This document shows, one piece after another, positions 41,801-47,223 of a DNA stretch of 52,813 bases; positions within the stretch are counted from its first letter, which is position 1; each line of letters begins with the position of its first letter. The DNA is taken from positions 1 to 52,813 of the forward strand of contig CAZKON010000002.1 of NCBI GenBank assembly GCA_964554415.1, given 5' to 3'. Made by a program: the position numbers and the translations under genes. The stretch comes from JAGVXD01 sp964554415 (GTDB taxonomy: Archaea > Nanobdellota > Nanobdellia > Pacearchaeales > GW2011-AR1). Below the pieces are notes generated by a model. The model did no database searches and was not told the DNA's origin. It saw only the letters and a program-made list of their open reading frames with translations.

Positions 41801-42895
41801 TTTGCATCGTTTGTTGTTGAGAAGTCATTTATTCCTGAAGCAGTGAGCAAGTACGCTCCATTAGTCATGCTTATGCTCGTAGTAGGATTCATACTCTTTA
41901 TCGGAGTGTATTATCTTGTGTCATTGAGAAGACAACTAAAGGCGAAGAAGATGTCTGAGAAACTAAAGAACAGCGTTTATCCTGCGCCTGACTTCCTTAC
42001 TTTGCCACAATCAAAGTATGCTTATGTTGGAGTGATTGCGGATGCTGATGAACCAGCTTATTTAGACCATACACAATTAAACAGGCATACACTTATTGCA
42101 GGGGGCACTGGATGCGGGAAGACAGTTGCTGCGATGGATGTTGTTGAAGAGTTGTTGAAGAAAGGAGTTGGTGTTGTGGTATTTGACCCTGTTGGGCAGT
42201 GGTCTGGATTTGCAAAAAGAAACACAGATGAGAAGATGCGAAGACTATATCCGAAGTTTAAGCTTGGATTGCCGCAGGCGTACAAGCCGAGAATTGTGAA
42301 CATTAGCGATGCGACAATGAACGTTGATGTGGTGCATTACTTACAGGAGAAAGGACTGACGATATTGCGCATGGACAAACTTACTCCGAAGAAAGTTGAT
42401 GGCTTCATTGAAGGCGCATTGGGACAGATATACAGAGCGAATTTGAATGAGTCGGGCAATCTGAAGTCGCTTGTTGTTCTTGATGAGGTTCACAGATTGC
42501 TGCCGAAGTACGGAGGCAGAAAGGCATACACGAAGCTGGAGCAGGCTGTGCGTGAATTTAGGAAGTGGGGCATTGGATTGCTGATGATTTCACAGGTACT
42601 GACTGACTTTAAAGGCGCAATCAGAGGCAACATTGGAACAGAGATACAGATGCATACAAGGTATGAGGGAGACATTAAGAGAGTGAGAGAAAGACACGGA
42701 GCGGGTGTTTCGAAGCTGATATCGAAGCTGCCGACAGGACTTGGTCTTGTTGAATGTGCGGATTACAACAAAGGCAATCCGTACTTCATAGAGTTTAGGC
42801 CATTGCTGCACTCGCCTTACAAACTGACTGAAGCAGAGGCGAAGCAGCTGGTGAAGAAGGAGACTCCTGTATTGAGAATGGATGTGGGGAAATAG
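29831..42895 (+). CDS. giant LamG/Ig-repeat surface protein fused to a HerA/FtsK-like ATPase, intein-containing
   Basis: The gene has 4354 codons; about 3634 residues remain after intein removal. The N-terminus is inside, with a membrane segment at ~43-67, a Glu/Lys-rich stretch (~170-250), two LamG domains (~830-1040 and ~1230-1440), and a third LamG split by the intein (1651-2370). Many Ig-like repeats of pattern 'D-T-x-x-P...NVS...F-N-W-T-x-L-A-D-G' follow (~2560-3600). Then come a Cys motif 'CGNSVCQAAYGETTSTCATD' and a poly-Gly linker. A second membrane segment (~4008-4034) leads to a cytoplasmic P-loop ATPase with Walker A GGTGCGKT (4091-4098) and Walker B 'LVVLDEVHRLL'. The ATPase resembles HerA/VirB4-type DUF87 pumps. 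Asn-x-Ser/Thr sequons are very dense, suggesting heavy N-glycosylation. Confidence 0.85.
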   Translation: MVYSRYIWRNKKRYGPYYYETRRVGARTITKYVSAPLRPTSLWLVGLLALVFTALSFVVLYFIISPTGHATLNIASTIAIGQPINGTLILTLEPKEFLPADTQIVLSLGDQEKTLSLSELVSSEQAVGAYYVSGTILSGAGQGYGAGTETIYPEVSFELVISKGGSGGVGRSKETEKKEEPKKEELIEEKQKESEAQGEEVKKEKSEKESEKTSEVKEEGQEKEEQSKEAEKKEETKGSENKAEKLTETTAPAETSEQTITGAVVAENTESVSGSVRKDKEFTYELKAGERASLKSGSVKIEGQSADDSFVQVASAEGKVIVTTEHETRVNASESVQLEIALSSFNLTAEKGILQVRVIAQGNELIRANKEITFEEQETEGNESEEQEEIVSNATAKNATVESAGNATLVNATLNETNITLIGNETLNLTFVNATVKTSRAKIRVGEKVRWVKNVSLERAENVTLELPKEAENVSVKKVDEETQETSEAVAEIRGITGQVTAEIRLSEKSGFTRFVLGLFGRLTGKAISSDGNASAGINESATTGGNASVEVTLADNATEYVIEYYTEAPTATESETANGKQVVISGPDSLNYTDVESFTEIPEILSVGQEAEIRIYWQENASFVAFAASDTQGNGYLDYIEWITPHLSNQTFNIILITKAEHLNETRGFIEDVYDFVKTRDENFTTIPAGQYIRVTFERNLTNDKDITIYARSVQESSVQVYERDANTSIANFGTISDNQKYRILLTNLQGSQNVFDLKTSGGAVDFDYIVDPAVSYNITFVLPTPADGATINDDNVTLNVSVTNASDLSSFIWNWNGTNTTMYNDSLVLMMNFDNVSAIGDNETHVKDASRYGNNGTLYNGAIYNISGRYGSTSSFDGVDDRLDIPHSSSLVTSSALTVEFWFRARAGAGAVMGVRSPAASQGWQIGYNDSGGNSIYYIGTGAWTSITLTAPSAGVWHHLAQTWNGSQFSLYIDGANQSQVAKTGTISTDSAITYIGNSNAASFFNGSIDEFRLWNRSLSATEVNESYKANLYKYANDSWGFVSNQSYLTDQIYTYQAYVTDTANNQNTTGQRSVTVEAERPGVTINLPTNSTYNYTQLPLRFNVTLSENGSLVQYSLDSGVTNVTMSSTDNRNYNVSSTLTAERSYVFRVYANDTYGNRNDSTNVTFYLEDIPQSSFVNPTPADGATINDDNVTLNVSVTNASDLSSFIWNWNGTNTTMYNDSLVLMMNFDNVSAIGDNETHVKDASRYGNNGTLYNGAIYNISGRYGSTSSFDGVDDRLDIPHSSSLVTSSALTVEFWFRARAGAGAVMGVRSPAASQGWQIGYNDSGGNSIYYIGTGAWTSITLTAPSAGVWHHLAQTWNGSQFSLYIDGANQSQVAKTGTISTDSAITYIGNSNAASFFNGSIDEFRLWNRSLSATEVNESYKANLYKYANDSWGFVSNQSYLTDQIYTYQAYVTDTANNQNTTGQRSVTVEAERPGVTINLPTNSTYNYTQLPLRFNVTLSENGSLVQYSLDSGVTNVTMSSTDNRNYNVSSTLTAERSYVFRVYASDTGGNRNDSTNVTFYLEDIPQSSFVNPTPADGATINDDNVTLNVSVTNASDLSSFIWNWNGTNYTIYNDSLVLMLNFDNVSAIGDNETHVKDVSRYCYDNATEILALEEVSCSEVTCGDEEVYCGEGSFSERMNTENKEEGAFLSAPKEKVFHQKVTFISNNSYINFSTVLESAEASAAVPRTVRELSDTQYLSPERTLGSNPSRSASALSNTENAAGKKCYVERWKYFNDLGEGEQVMTLNQETGEKEWQEPRERQEFDSSGEMYEIVLEDGSVFRVSEEHKVYVNEERGIISNLSSYTAIKLPLNSSALTSLSNRKKAFLENSILLCGIFNQTTENTLSLDNFVKSLSFVTSTLSSDLEDSANSPLASPLGFEIMSTPFCLRNLSNLLSTFSSNKNLRGEADNDILFPPHNFSDILKSCCYMLSLQGGKRLEDFFNGSSISQHLQNLPDHNARAFEGWLAVANLTVNNDVFIDFDSHKFRNSSEIYNSFGLRPVTDVFADVQTSPAKNIAINSEVVNTLTSDCSLRCGSLDQIEAFVDKANARKSLSSGSEITDLAFIRNSSYSDSSMKVINSSISKRRISNPCSDNADLAKHSERCLSISDLINSGAMNSALIDENMYEAMENGFISENKMLLSMTNSIHSYSRLFPGDIDFNNSSLTFGDISLSSFLNLPFFALLPNSTDHSVSSCSSLELSRFNMSCFASSLLSNCTSTLDTSMFDSSACAFNSSGIVITTSAMPESSVSGYKNFTLRPVTDVYADLRDDKDVYFMDADGKAVKIRSIEKVPYDGKIYDVDVGNDVVLVRRQGSREIWSGNSNNGTLINGATYNVSGRYGSAGRFDGIDDYVQVPDSDNLDIAGNMTIVLWFKADVDAFSDRPETLIGKRPANSGLSNYQIYFTNSTRAFRFYNGASEIEFGFAPVTGQWTHLVFVMNNNSNSATLYINGAANNTQTASMGAVGSGPLWIGYRDDTVDEGFNGTLDEVRIWNRTLSAAEINQSYQSNFYKYANDSWGFVSNQSYLTTQTYTYQAYATDTAGNQNTTGQRSVTVDTTAPVVNITYPLNNSNFTKSSVVINYTLIETNAQTCWWTNNSGVSNNTITCGANITSTFTVGQQNVSVYANDSVNNVGSSSVRFAYLPTAPNVTIYKPENTTYGSTGLPVFNVSLNTTNGSLVQYSLDGGVTNVTMSATDNRNYNASNNSIAGGSYVFRVYANDTAENRNDSTQVTFSIDTTLPTINYSTGTESDGTNLTRANIVINVTASDGNLSNITIYVFNSSGVKLNETTKTTSENWVNITSLGDGNYTFNATATDGVNNRNSTASRVVWIDTTMPQISYTGATEGDNANLSRTWVFVNVSVTEANEQNITFTLYNATASVNVTTFTTSERVINWTGLADGSYTFNVSVVDRVNQRNTTATRTIRVDTAIPGIGYGAGTEVNGSAWSRTWSYANISLNESFLANVTYTLYNTTGSVNVTTFAGSTTTFNWTSLADGVYYFNVSAADTANNRNTTLMQTITLDNVVPATLTFVAPSDEDNVNVSRNLTFVNVTATDNVGVQAIVIRLYNASRSLNASRQNASSPHAVNFTNLPDGIWYFNASVNDSVNLKNESATRTIRVDTTIPNIGFVNPTETNATTITFSSILVNVTGSDSGVGLANITIYVFNASHAQINTTTSTSSPAYLNASGLQNGTYYFNATSTDLLNQRNYTDRRTVIVSTQPVVINYVAPTESNASYVSRTFVLVNVSVVNASALSTVIIYLYNASQFLNTSSTNTTAAGHYVNFSGLAEGEWYFNATANDTSANNGSIGIRVVTVDTTTPSISYQGTTVGDRENTSRSWIFVNVSVTETNEANVTFVLYNLSGSVNTTTRGAGNRTFNWTNLADGNYTYNVSFTDLANNKGNTSTRNVVLDTTAPASGGMSKQNVVQYGNVTLRVNASDSGGLGAGIASLFYANGTFLANYTMTLNVTAGGFNLTLWNLSVVADYDVNYTLNDSAGNSRRVGDNFYVYRALGGTVAGNVTDALGTVKNYTFVFRRPGTNITLLNFTNSSYSFAADEIVNRSYDMEITVGDKALILREMNFTTSYIPVNVDNLSIGITNITNYKILAGLGVNATTYTGNATLNLSYTYNSDNAAVTESNLTVHKCSNWNYTDRVCNEGFALDGNKTVMTEADRMLVNASSFSAYLVTEYTCGNSVCQAAYGETTSTCATDCASASPGSSSSGGGGGGGGGTTANATKEQTRQTTSGGLQIGLAKIERELTIGENATERLTLINGKDTALDVKFLLDKALRKVVEVPEKISIESGETKVADIIIHGSKEGVYQGNLYLFSVNFNQSIPVQISVLSLQKKLLDISVSILKERVSAGSELPFKADIYNLGQQRQYDIALTYDIVRKDNNESILHKEEQTVVGATLSVVRSIELPKETLNGEYKLIVTANYGEGKAEAFASFVVEKSFIPEAVSKYAPLVMLMLVVGFILFIGVYYLVSLRRQLKAKKMSEKLKNSVYPAPDFLTLPQSKYAYVGVIADADEPAYLDHTQLNRHTLIAGGTGCGKTVAAMDVVEELLKKGVGVVVFDPVGQWSGFAKRNTDEKMRRLYPKFKLGLPQAYKPRIVNISDATMNVDVVHYLQEKGLTILRMDKLTPKKVDGFIEGALGQIYRANLNESGNLKSLVVLDEVHRLLPKYGGRKAYTKLEQAVREFRKWGIGLLMISQVLTDFKGAIRGNIGTEIQMHTRYEGDIKRVRERHGAGVSKLISKLPTGLGLVECADYNKGNPYFIEFRPLLHSPYKLTEAEAKQLVKKETPVLRMDVGK
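32189..34576 (+). repeat. tandem 1194-bp duplication of a LamG-Ig unit
   Basis: Copy 1 (32189-33382) and copy 2 (33383-34576) are in frame (398 codons each). They look identical over about the first 1.1 kb and differ near the end (for example NDTYGNRN versus SDTGGNRN). A third, diverged copy begins at 34577 and is interrupted by the intein at 34781. Confidence 0.9.
34981..34990 (+). promoter_or_regulatory. TATA box for the tRNA-like gene inside the intein
   Basis: CTATATAAAC is centred about 27 bases before 35013, which would start transcription about 11 bases upstream of the tRNA 5' end. It lies within coding sequence of the host gene. Confidence 0.5.
35024..35111 (+). tRNA. type II tRNA-like gene, anticodon GAT, discriminator G
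   Basis: The acceptor GCTGCGG/CCGCAGC pairs perfectly. The D-arm CCC..GGG has loop G18-G19. The anticodon stem ACTGT/ACAGT encloses the loop CT-GAT-AC. The long variable arm TCTTTC-acca-GAAAGA has 6 perfect pairs, and the T-arm is CTGGG-TTCGAAT-CCCAG; position 73 is G with no CCA. A long variable arm and G73 are the marks of archaeal tRNA-Ser, yet the anticodon GAT would read Ile codons. The gene lies wholly within the intein coding frame. Flanking GCAGAGGC (35012-35019) and GCCTCTGC (35111-35118) could extend the stem. A TATA box lies upstream. It may be a functional odd tRNA or a structural relic. Confidence 0.75.
35344..35712 (-). CDS. DUF5615 PIN-like toxin, antisense within the intein
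   Basis: The start is set at ATG 35712 (122 residues). The Mut7-C/DUF5615 features are clear: 'LKFLFDENVDKRLERFLKQK' with the D-E-N signature, 'RVLVTNDNDFTKLS' with the Asp pair, and a C-terminal 'RNAFLRLLKEVS'. DUF5615 proteins are PIN-related nuclease toxins that pair with DUF433 antitoxins. The start overlaps the DUF433 3' end by 26 bases. The opposite strand is the open intein/host frame. Third codon positions of the two frames face each other here. Confidence 0.8.
   Translation of the reverse strand: MSLSASPLKFLFDENVDKRLERFLKQKGVDIISKPKGLANGELAESSRSEERVLVTNDNDFTKLSKDKVFSVVWLKIPQRRIEFSRNAFLRLLKEVSADEFKGNLIAVYEERFEIIPLSSFT
35687..35929 (-). CDS. DUF433 antitoxin, antisense within the intein
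   Basis: The start ATG at 35929 is preferred because a minus-strand TATA (AATTATATATC, about 35952-35962) is centred about 28 bases before it; a TTG at 36004 is an alternative. The 80-residue protein has the DUF433 HTH signature 'ICHGKPTFKSTRIMVWQVLE', then 'MLRDGASVEEIFEAFPSLKR'. DUF433 proteins are DNA-binding antitoxins of DUF5615 toxins. It forms an operon with the gene at 35344. It is read in a different phase relative to the host frame from the other three antisense genes. Confidence 0.8.
   Translation of the reverse strand: MRIEINEYIVVDSEICHGKPTFKSTRIMVWQVLEMLRDGASVEEIFEAFPSLKREHIAAALQYVTEIMRGKENVIISFPS
36001..36417 (-). CDS. VapC-like PIN toxin, antisense within the intein
   Basis: This 138-residue PIN protein has 'MEFVIDNNILFSLM' with the first Asp, 'FIAPEFIKSEM' with the Glu, 'SDPDDSDFLALALSTNASIW' with the Asp pair, and 'SNDPHLKEQSLVKVFTTSEL'. 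It follows its antitoxin gene with no spacing (36417/36418). Its closest relative in the window is the truncated PIN gene at 4718-5029. All catalytic acids are present, so it is probably an active RNase when expressed. Confidence 0.8.
   Translation of the reverse strand: MEFVIDNNILFSLMNPFSIASYIFSSIKAEFIAPEFIKSEMDKHLSECFAKSALSEHGFEMRRLEIEELITFIEESEYEEFLMKAKSVISDPDDSDFLALALSTNASIWSNDPHLKEQSLVKVFTTSELIAMFLAGEV
36418..36708 (-). CDS. ribbon-helix-helix-like VapB antitoxin, antisense within the intein
   Basis: This 96-residue protein begins 'MAEVVITIPDELKAQAEESN' and continues 'IDVSKVLVQLLKRELAKQLI', the beta-strand/helix pattern of RHH antitoxins. A long charged C-terminal region for toxin binding follows. 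A minus-strand TATA (about 36731-36739, TTTTTATAG) is centred about 27 bases before the ATG, giving this operon its own promoter inside the intein gene. It is adjacent to the PIN gene at 36001. Confidence 0.75.
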   Translation of the reverse strand: MAEVVITIPDELKAQAEESNIDVSKVLVQLLKRELAKQLILKRLNSKEEQELTEWSVELGRRAKKGRFKKLLKEISPKVREELLKSMSPGKRREYE

Positions 42896-43358
42896 GGTTT
42901 TTTGATTGCTCAAACTGCTTGCTACGATTCCCTCTCAGTTTGAGGCCTCGAGAATCTTGGGCTTTGATTCTCGACGGCGCTCAGGAATTTTGTTCCTGAC
43001 GCTTAAAGAATACCTCACATCTTGCTGCGACTGGGATTCTTTATGTCGGGGAGCCTCCAGAAAACCGCACCCCTCAAAAACCTTCGGTTTTTGACGGCCA
43101 TCGAGAACAGCAGTTCTCGAGGCTGAGAAACTCTCCGAGTTTCGAGGCGCTCAGAAACTGAAAGTTTCTGACGTTTTAAGGTGCGGAGGGCGCATCGTTT
43201 TTTTGATGTCGAGGAGCCTCACAAACCGCGCCCTTTAGGGCGGCGGCTCCTCGAGCATCCCAAAGTCTCAGACAAACCCCGCACTTTAGTGCGGGGTAAA
43301 ACGCAAAGACTTTGTGATTCTACGAAAGTGTTTTAAATTATCATTTGTTTATTATATT
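42896..43358. repeat. palindromic repeat array and promoter before minD
   Basis: No gene is seen. Hairpins in order: CTCAAACTG..CAGTTTGAG, CGAGAATC..GATTCTCG, TCAGGAA-ttttg-TTCCTGA, AAAGAAT..ATTCTTT, CTCAAAAACC-ttc-GGTTTTTGA, GAGAACAGCAGTTCTC (same as bases 1-16), the 67-bp module at 43141-43207, and a 115-bp module at 43205-43319 that is nearly identical to the reverse complement of 52505-52619 inside LeuRS. A TTTTAAATTA element at about 43331 serves the next gene. Confidence 0.85.
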
Positions 43359-44237
43359 ATGGGGGTGACAATTGGTATTATTGCCATTAAAGGGGGAGTT
43401 GGTAAAACTACTATTGCAACATCACTTGCAGTTGATTTAGCACAACGTTTTAATAAAAAGGTTCTATTGATAGATGCAAATTATTCTGCGCCTAATGCGG
43501 GGTTGCATATGAACATTGTGACTCCTGAAAAGACAATACATGATGTTTTAGCTGGCAGAGCACGATTAAGTCATGCTATTCATCCAGCTTATGGGATTGA
43601 TGTTGTTCCGGGCAGCTATTCTTATAATCGTGAGATTCGCCCTCTGCAATTACGCGATAAAATATCCTCGGTAAAAAAACAATATGATTTTGTTCTGATT
43701 GATGGCTCGCCGAGCTTGCATGATGAAGTGCTTTCTACAATGCTTGCCTCTGATATGTTATTTGTCGTAAGCACAGCAGATTATCCTACTCTAAGTTGTT
43801 CACTTAGTGCTGCACATCTTGCGCGACAGCGAGGAAAACCAATTGCAGGAATTATTCTCAATAAAGTCAGGAATCCAAAGTATGAATTATCTCTTGAAGA
43901 CATTGAAAACGCAACTGATATCCCTGTTGTTGCCCGTATTCCTGACGAAGAGCATCATGTACGCTCACTTTATCTTCGCATTCCTTCAGTTATATACAGG
44001 AAGAATTCTGCTTTTGCCCGAGAAATTGGTGCTTTGAGCTCGGTTTTGACGCATGAGCCTGAACAAGTGCCTATTTTTACTAAACTGTTTCCGGCTTTAA
44101 TGCGGAAAGAGATTGTCAATCGGCAGCTTCTGAAAGAACAGATTTATACGAGCACGCTACCTTCTTCTCCTAAAAAGAGAGTTGACACAGTTGAGCCGGA
44201 GTTTATTATTGAAGAAGTTACAAAGCAGAGGAAGTAA
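43359..44237 (+). CDS. MinD/ParA-family ATPase
   Basis: The ATG at 43359 begins MGVTIGIIAIKGGVGKTTIA with the deviant Walker A KGGVGKT at residues 11-17. The frame upstream (from 43314) is repeat and promoter sequence. The motifs 'KVLLIDANYSAPNAGLHM' and 'YDFVLIDGSPSLHDEVLSTM' are the switch and Walker B regions. The 292-residue protein has a C-terminal extension (~225-292) without a clear amphipathic MinD helix. It likely acts in positioning of surface or division complexes. It lies directly downstream of the giant surface ATPase gene, separated only by repeats. Confidence 0.85.
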   Translation: MGVTIGIIAIKGGVGKTTIATSLAVDLAQRFNKKVLLIDANYSAPNAGLHMNIVTPEKTIHDVLAGRARLSHAIHPAYGIDVVPGSYSYNREIRPLQLRDKISSVKKQYDFVLIDGSPSLHDEVLSTMLASDMLFVVSTADYPTLSCSLSAAHLARQRGKPIAGIILNKVRNPKYELSLEDIENATDIPVVARIPDEEHHVRSLYLRIPSVIYRKNSAFAREIGALSSVLTHEPEQVPIFTKLFPALMRKEIVNRQLLKEQIYTSTLPSSPKKRVDTVEPEFIIEEVTKQRK

Positions 44238-44294
44238 GAGGTGTTAGGAGGTTGTGCGCGATATGAATGAGGCAAAGAAATTCTTTAGGGAGAA

Positions 44295-44411
44295 TGGCTC
44301 AGGGGAGAATTGAACTCCCGACCCCGGCCTTTCGCAAACATGCAATCTCTGGAAACACCACACACTATTAGTTTATGAGAGCCGTGCTCTAACCGACTGA
44401 GCTACTGAGCC
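44295..44411 (-). tRNA. tRNA-Met(CAT), probably elongator, with 43-nt intron
   Basis: The acceptor GGCTCAG/CTGAGCC has discriminator A. The D-arm is GCTC..GAGC, the anticodon stem CGGCT/GGCCG, and the T-arm GGGAG-TTCAATT-CTCCC. The loop CT-CAT-A-A is interrupted between 37 and 38 by an intron at 44331-44373. Anticodon CAT could also belong to tRNA-Ile2, but the overall sequence resembles elongator tRNA-Met. No CCA is encoded. Confidence 0.9.
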
Positions 44412-44484
44412 TTTAATTTAACAATTTCAGGAGGTTTTTAAGTGTGTTGGAAAGCTTAATAAAGAAGGAATTCTTGAAGAGAAC

Positions 44485-44706
44485 ATGGTTGTGGAAGATG
44501 TTGCTTCTGGCGCAGGTGAGATTCTTAGCATTCTCGGCGGTCTGGCATTATGGCTGCAAACTCTAGGAGTTATTGTTATCGCATGGATTATCTTTCAAAT
44601 AATTGCGTTGCACATTAACCGTAAACGTATGCGCGAAGTGTATAAGATAAAAGAAGACATGCGAAGAATTGAGAGAAAGATTGATTTGATTCTTAAGAAG
44701 AGATGA
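44485..44706 (+). CDS. small membrane protein with coiled tail (73 aa)
   Basis: A hydrophobic segment at residues ~18-42 (LGGLALWLQTLGVIVIAWII) is followed by a basic, coiled-coil-like tail ('HINRKRMREVYKIKEDMRRI'). A single-pass membrane protein with a cytoplasmic helix is inferred. No family is recognised. Its stop abuts the end of the convergent S17e gene. Confidence 0.6.
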   Translation: MVVEDVASGAGEILSILGGLALWLQTLGVIVIAWIIFQIIALHINRKRMREVYKIKEDMRRIERKIDLILKKR

Positions 44707-44949
44707 TTACAGAGCAGGTTCTGTTTCTGCAATGCGCGCTGATTTTTTTAGCTCGCGCGCAGCCTCATTTTTCTTCGCTTTCTGCAAACGTGCAATATAT
44801 CCTGCAATCTTATTCCTGATTGGCTTGCTGGGCATTGTGTTTCCGAGCGTCTTTTTATTGTATGAGAATTCTGTGGTGAAAAGCTCTGAGCTTGAGCTGA
44901 GGAGCTGTTTTGCTGCTTTCTTGACCATTAGCGATTTTATACGACCCAT
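44707..44949 (-). CDS. rps17e: ribosomal protein S17e
   Basis: This 80-residue protein begins MGRIKSLMVKKAAKQLLSSS and contains 'FTTEFSYNKKTL' and 'SKPIRNKIAGYIARLQKAKK', the archaeal/eukaryotic S17e signature (MGRIK..., FT.DF..NK, RNKIAGY). It is a component of the small ribosomal subunit without a bacterial equivalent. The short C-terminal tail is lineage-specific. Confidence 0.92.
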   Translation of the reverse strand: MGRIKSLMVKKAAKQLLSSSSELFTTEFSYNKKTLGNTMPSKPIRNKIAGYIARLQKAKKNEAARELKKSARIAETEPAL

Positions 44950-45138
44950 AATAACGGAGAGAAAAGAAGGTATTTAAAACTTATTGCTTTTTTAGTATCT
45001 GTAGTATCATCCAATTTATTTTAAAGCCATAACTCTAAAAATGACTGTCTTGTCATTTTTTTAAAATCTTCTATCGCTGGAATATAATTGACAGACAATA
45101 CATAAACACTATAAACCCTAATAGCTTACATAAAGTAT

Positions 45139-47160
45139 ATGATGGAAAAAAAGAAAAAACAGGAAGAACTTATCCAAGAAGCAAAGGCATTTTTTGATGC
45201 CCATAAAAAAGAGATAGGAGAGTCTATTCTTTCAGGAGAGAGAGTCATTTATATCAGTTTCCTCCAACTAGCAAAATACTCCAGAGCACTTGCTGACAGC
45301 TTAGAGACGATACCTGAAGAAACAATTGCATTATTAGAAACCGCGCTTGAAGAGATAAGTCTAGGAAAGAACCCCCGCATTAGATTAACTAATCTGCCTC
45401 ATGGATTTTTCTTCAATAAAATAAGAGAAATCAGGGCAAAACACCTTGACCAACTCATCTGGATTGAAGGAATTGTACGCCAGGCTTCAGAAGTCAGACC
45501 ACAGGTAGTAAATGCAAAATTTGAATGTCCAAACTGCGGGGCAGTCCTCTCAGTCCTGCAGATAGAGCGCAAATTCCGCGAGCCCAACCGTTGTTCATGT
45601 TCATGGAAAGGCACTTTCAAACTTCTCTCAAAAGAAATGGTAGACACACAAAGACTGGTAATTGAAGAATCACCAGACGCGCTTGAAGGAGGAGAACAGC
45701 CACGCAGAATTAATGTCTTTCTAAAAGAGGATCTTGTTGACCCAAGAATGGAAGAAAGAACAACCCCTGGAAGCAAGGTCAGAATCTATGGTGTCTTAAA
45801 AGAAGTTCCGGTGCCTTTGCCTACAGGTGCAATCTCAACTAGATATGATATTGCATTGGAAGCAAACAATATAATACCATTAGAAGAGACTTTTGACGAT
45901 CTTAGCATCTCTGAAGAGGAAACAAAAGAGATTCTTGAGATTGCTGCAGACCAGCATGTCTTCCATCGTCTCTGGGAAAGCATATCCCCAAGTATCTATG
46001 GTTTTGAGAGTGTAAAGCAAGCAGTGCTTCTCCAGTTGTTTGGGGGCATTAAAAAAATAAAATCAGATGGAGGCAGCACAAGAGGAGATATGCACGTCTT
46101 GCTTGTCGGAGACCCTGGAGTAGCTAAATCAGTTCTTTTGAAATTTATTTCAACTATTGCGCCCAAAGGACGTTACGTATCAGGAAAGTCTGCCTCAGCA
46201 GCAGGCTTGACTGCAGCAGTTGTCAAAGATGAATTTCTAAGAGGGTGGTCTCTTGAAGCAGGTGCCCTGGTTCTCTCAAACAAGGGCTTGGTTTGCGTAG
46301 ATGAAATAGAAAAAATGACTGAGCAAGACAGAAGTGCAATGCATGAAGCTTTGGAGCAGCAATCAGTCACTATCTCAAAGGCAAACATTCACGCAACTCT
46401 CCGTTCAGAAACAACAGTGCTGGCAGCAGGAAACCCTAAAATGGGAAGGTTTGACCCTTATACTCCAATACCACAGCAGATTGACATCTCCCCGGCATTA
46501 CTCAGCCGTTTTGATATTATCTTTATTCTTCGTGATTTACCAAATAAAAATCAGGATGAAGCAATTGCATCTCATGTTTTAAGCGAGCACAAACAAGAAG
46601 TAATCAGAGATGTAATAGAACCTCGCTTGTTAAGAAAGTATATATCATATGCGCGGAAACATTACAAGCCAAAACTAAGTGAAGAGGCAGTTGAAGAAAT
46701 AAAAGAGTTTTATGTTCGCTTGCGCAATCAATCAACAAGAGGAGACTCTGAAATAAAGCCAATTCCTATGACCGCGCGGCAACTAGAAGGAATTATTCGC
46801 CTCTCAGAGGCTTACGCGAAGATGCGTCTGAGTAAAGAAGTTACACGCGAAGATGCACGCCGTGGCATTGAGCTTATGAGAGCATCGCTGACACAAGTAG
46901 GGTATGACGAAGAAAATCAAAGCTTTGATATAGATAAAATAACTACCGGAATAACATCATCCAAGCGTTCAAAAGTCCTTATAGTGCGTGAAGCAATCAG
47001 TCAGTTGGAATCCCGCATAGGTAAGCTCATCCCCTTAGAAGAACTGCAAAAAACACTTAACGGCAGGATTACAGATATAGAATTAGAAGAAGCAATTACT
47101 CAACTCTCAAAGATGGGAGACATTTTCAAACCAAGAAAAGGGTTTATTCAAAGAGTATAG
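45139..47160 (+). CDS. mcm: MCM replicative helicase
   Basis: This is a 673-residue protein. The N-terminal domain has a zinc motif 'FECPNCGAVLSVL' followed by 'NRCSCSWKG', then the OB-fold hairpin region. The AAA+ core has Walker A GDPGVAKS (about 324-331), Walker B 'GLVCVDEIEKM' (about 385-395) and sensor/arginine-finger 'ALLSRFDIIFIL'. A C-terminal winged helix (~600-673) ends 'GDIFKPRKGFIQRV'. It unwinds DNA at replication forks as a hexamer. CTATAAAC lies about 27 bases before the ATG. The next gene encodes an RPA-like protein, giving a replication cluster. Confidence 0.95.
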   Translation: MMEKKKKQEELIQEAKAFFDAHKKEIGESILSGERVIYISFLQLAKYSRALADSLETIPEETIALLETALEEISLGKNPRIRLTNLPHGFFFNKIREIRAKHLDQLIWIEGIVRQASEVRPQVVNAKFECPNCGAVLSVLQIERKFREPNRCSCSWKGTFKLLSKEMVDTQRLVIEESPDALEGGEQPRRINVFLKEDLVDPRMEERTTPGSKVRIYGVLKEVPVPLPTGAISTRYDIALEANNIIPLEETFDDLSISEEETKEILEIAADQHVFHRLWESISPSIYGFESVKQAVLLQLFGGIKKIKSDGGSTRGDMHVLLVGDPGVAKSVLLKFISTIAPKGRYVSGKSASAAGLTAAVVKDEFLRGWSLEAGALVLSNKGLVCVDEIEKMTEQDRSAMHEALEQQSVTISKANIHATLRSETTVLAAGNPKMGRFDPYTPIPQQIDISPALLSRFDIIFILRDLPNKNQDEAIASHVLSEHKQEVIRDVIEPRLLRKYISYARKHYKPKLSEEAVEEIKEFYVRLRNQSTRGDSEIKPIPMTARQLEGIIRLSEAYAKMRLSKEVTREDARRGIELMRASLTQVGYDEENQSFDIDKITTGITSSKRSKVLIVREAISQLESRIGKLIPLEELQKTLNGRITDIELEEAITQLSKMGDIFKPRKGFIQRV

Positions 47161-47223
47161 TAGCTCTGTCAAAGTTCTATTCTACCAAACAAAACCTTAT
47201 AAGTCCTGAAAACACACATTATT

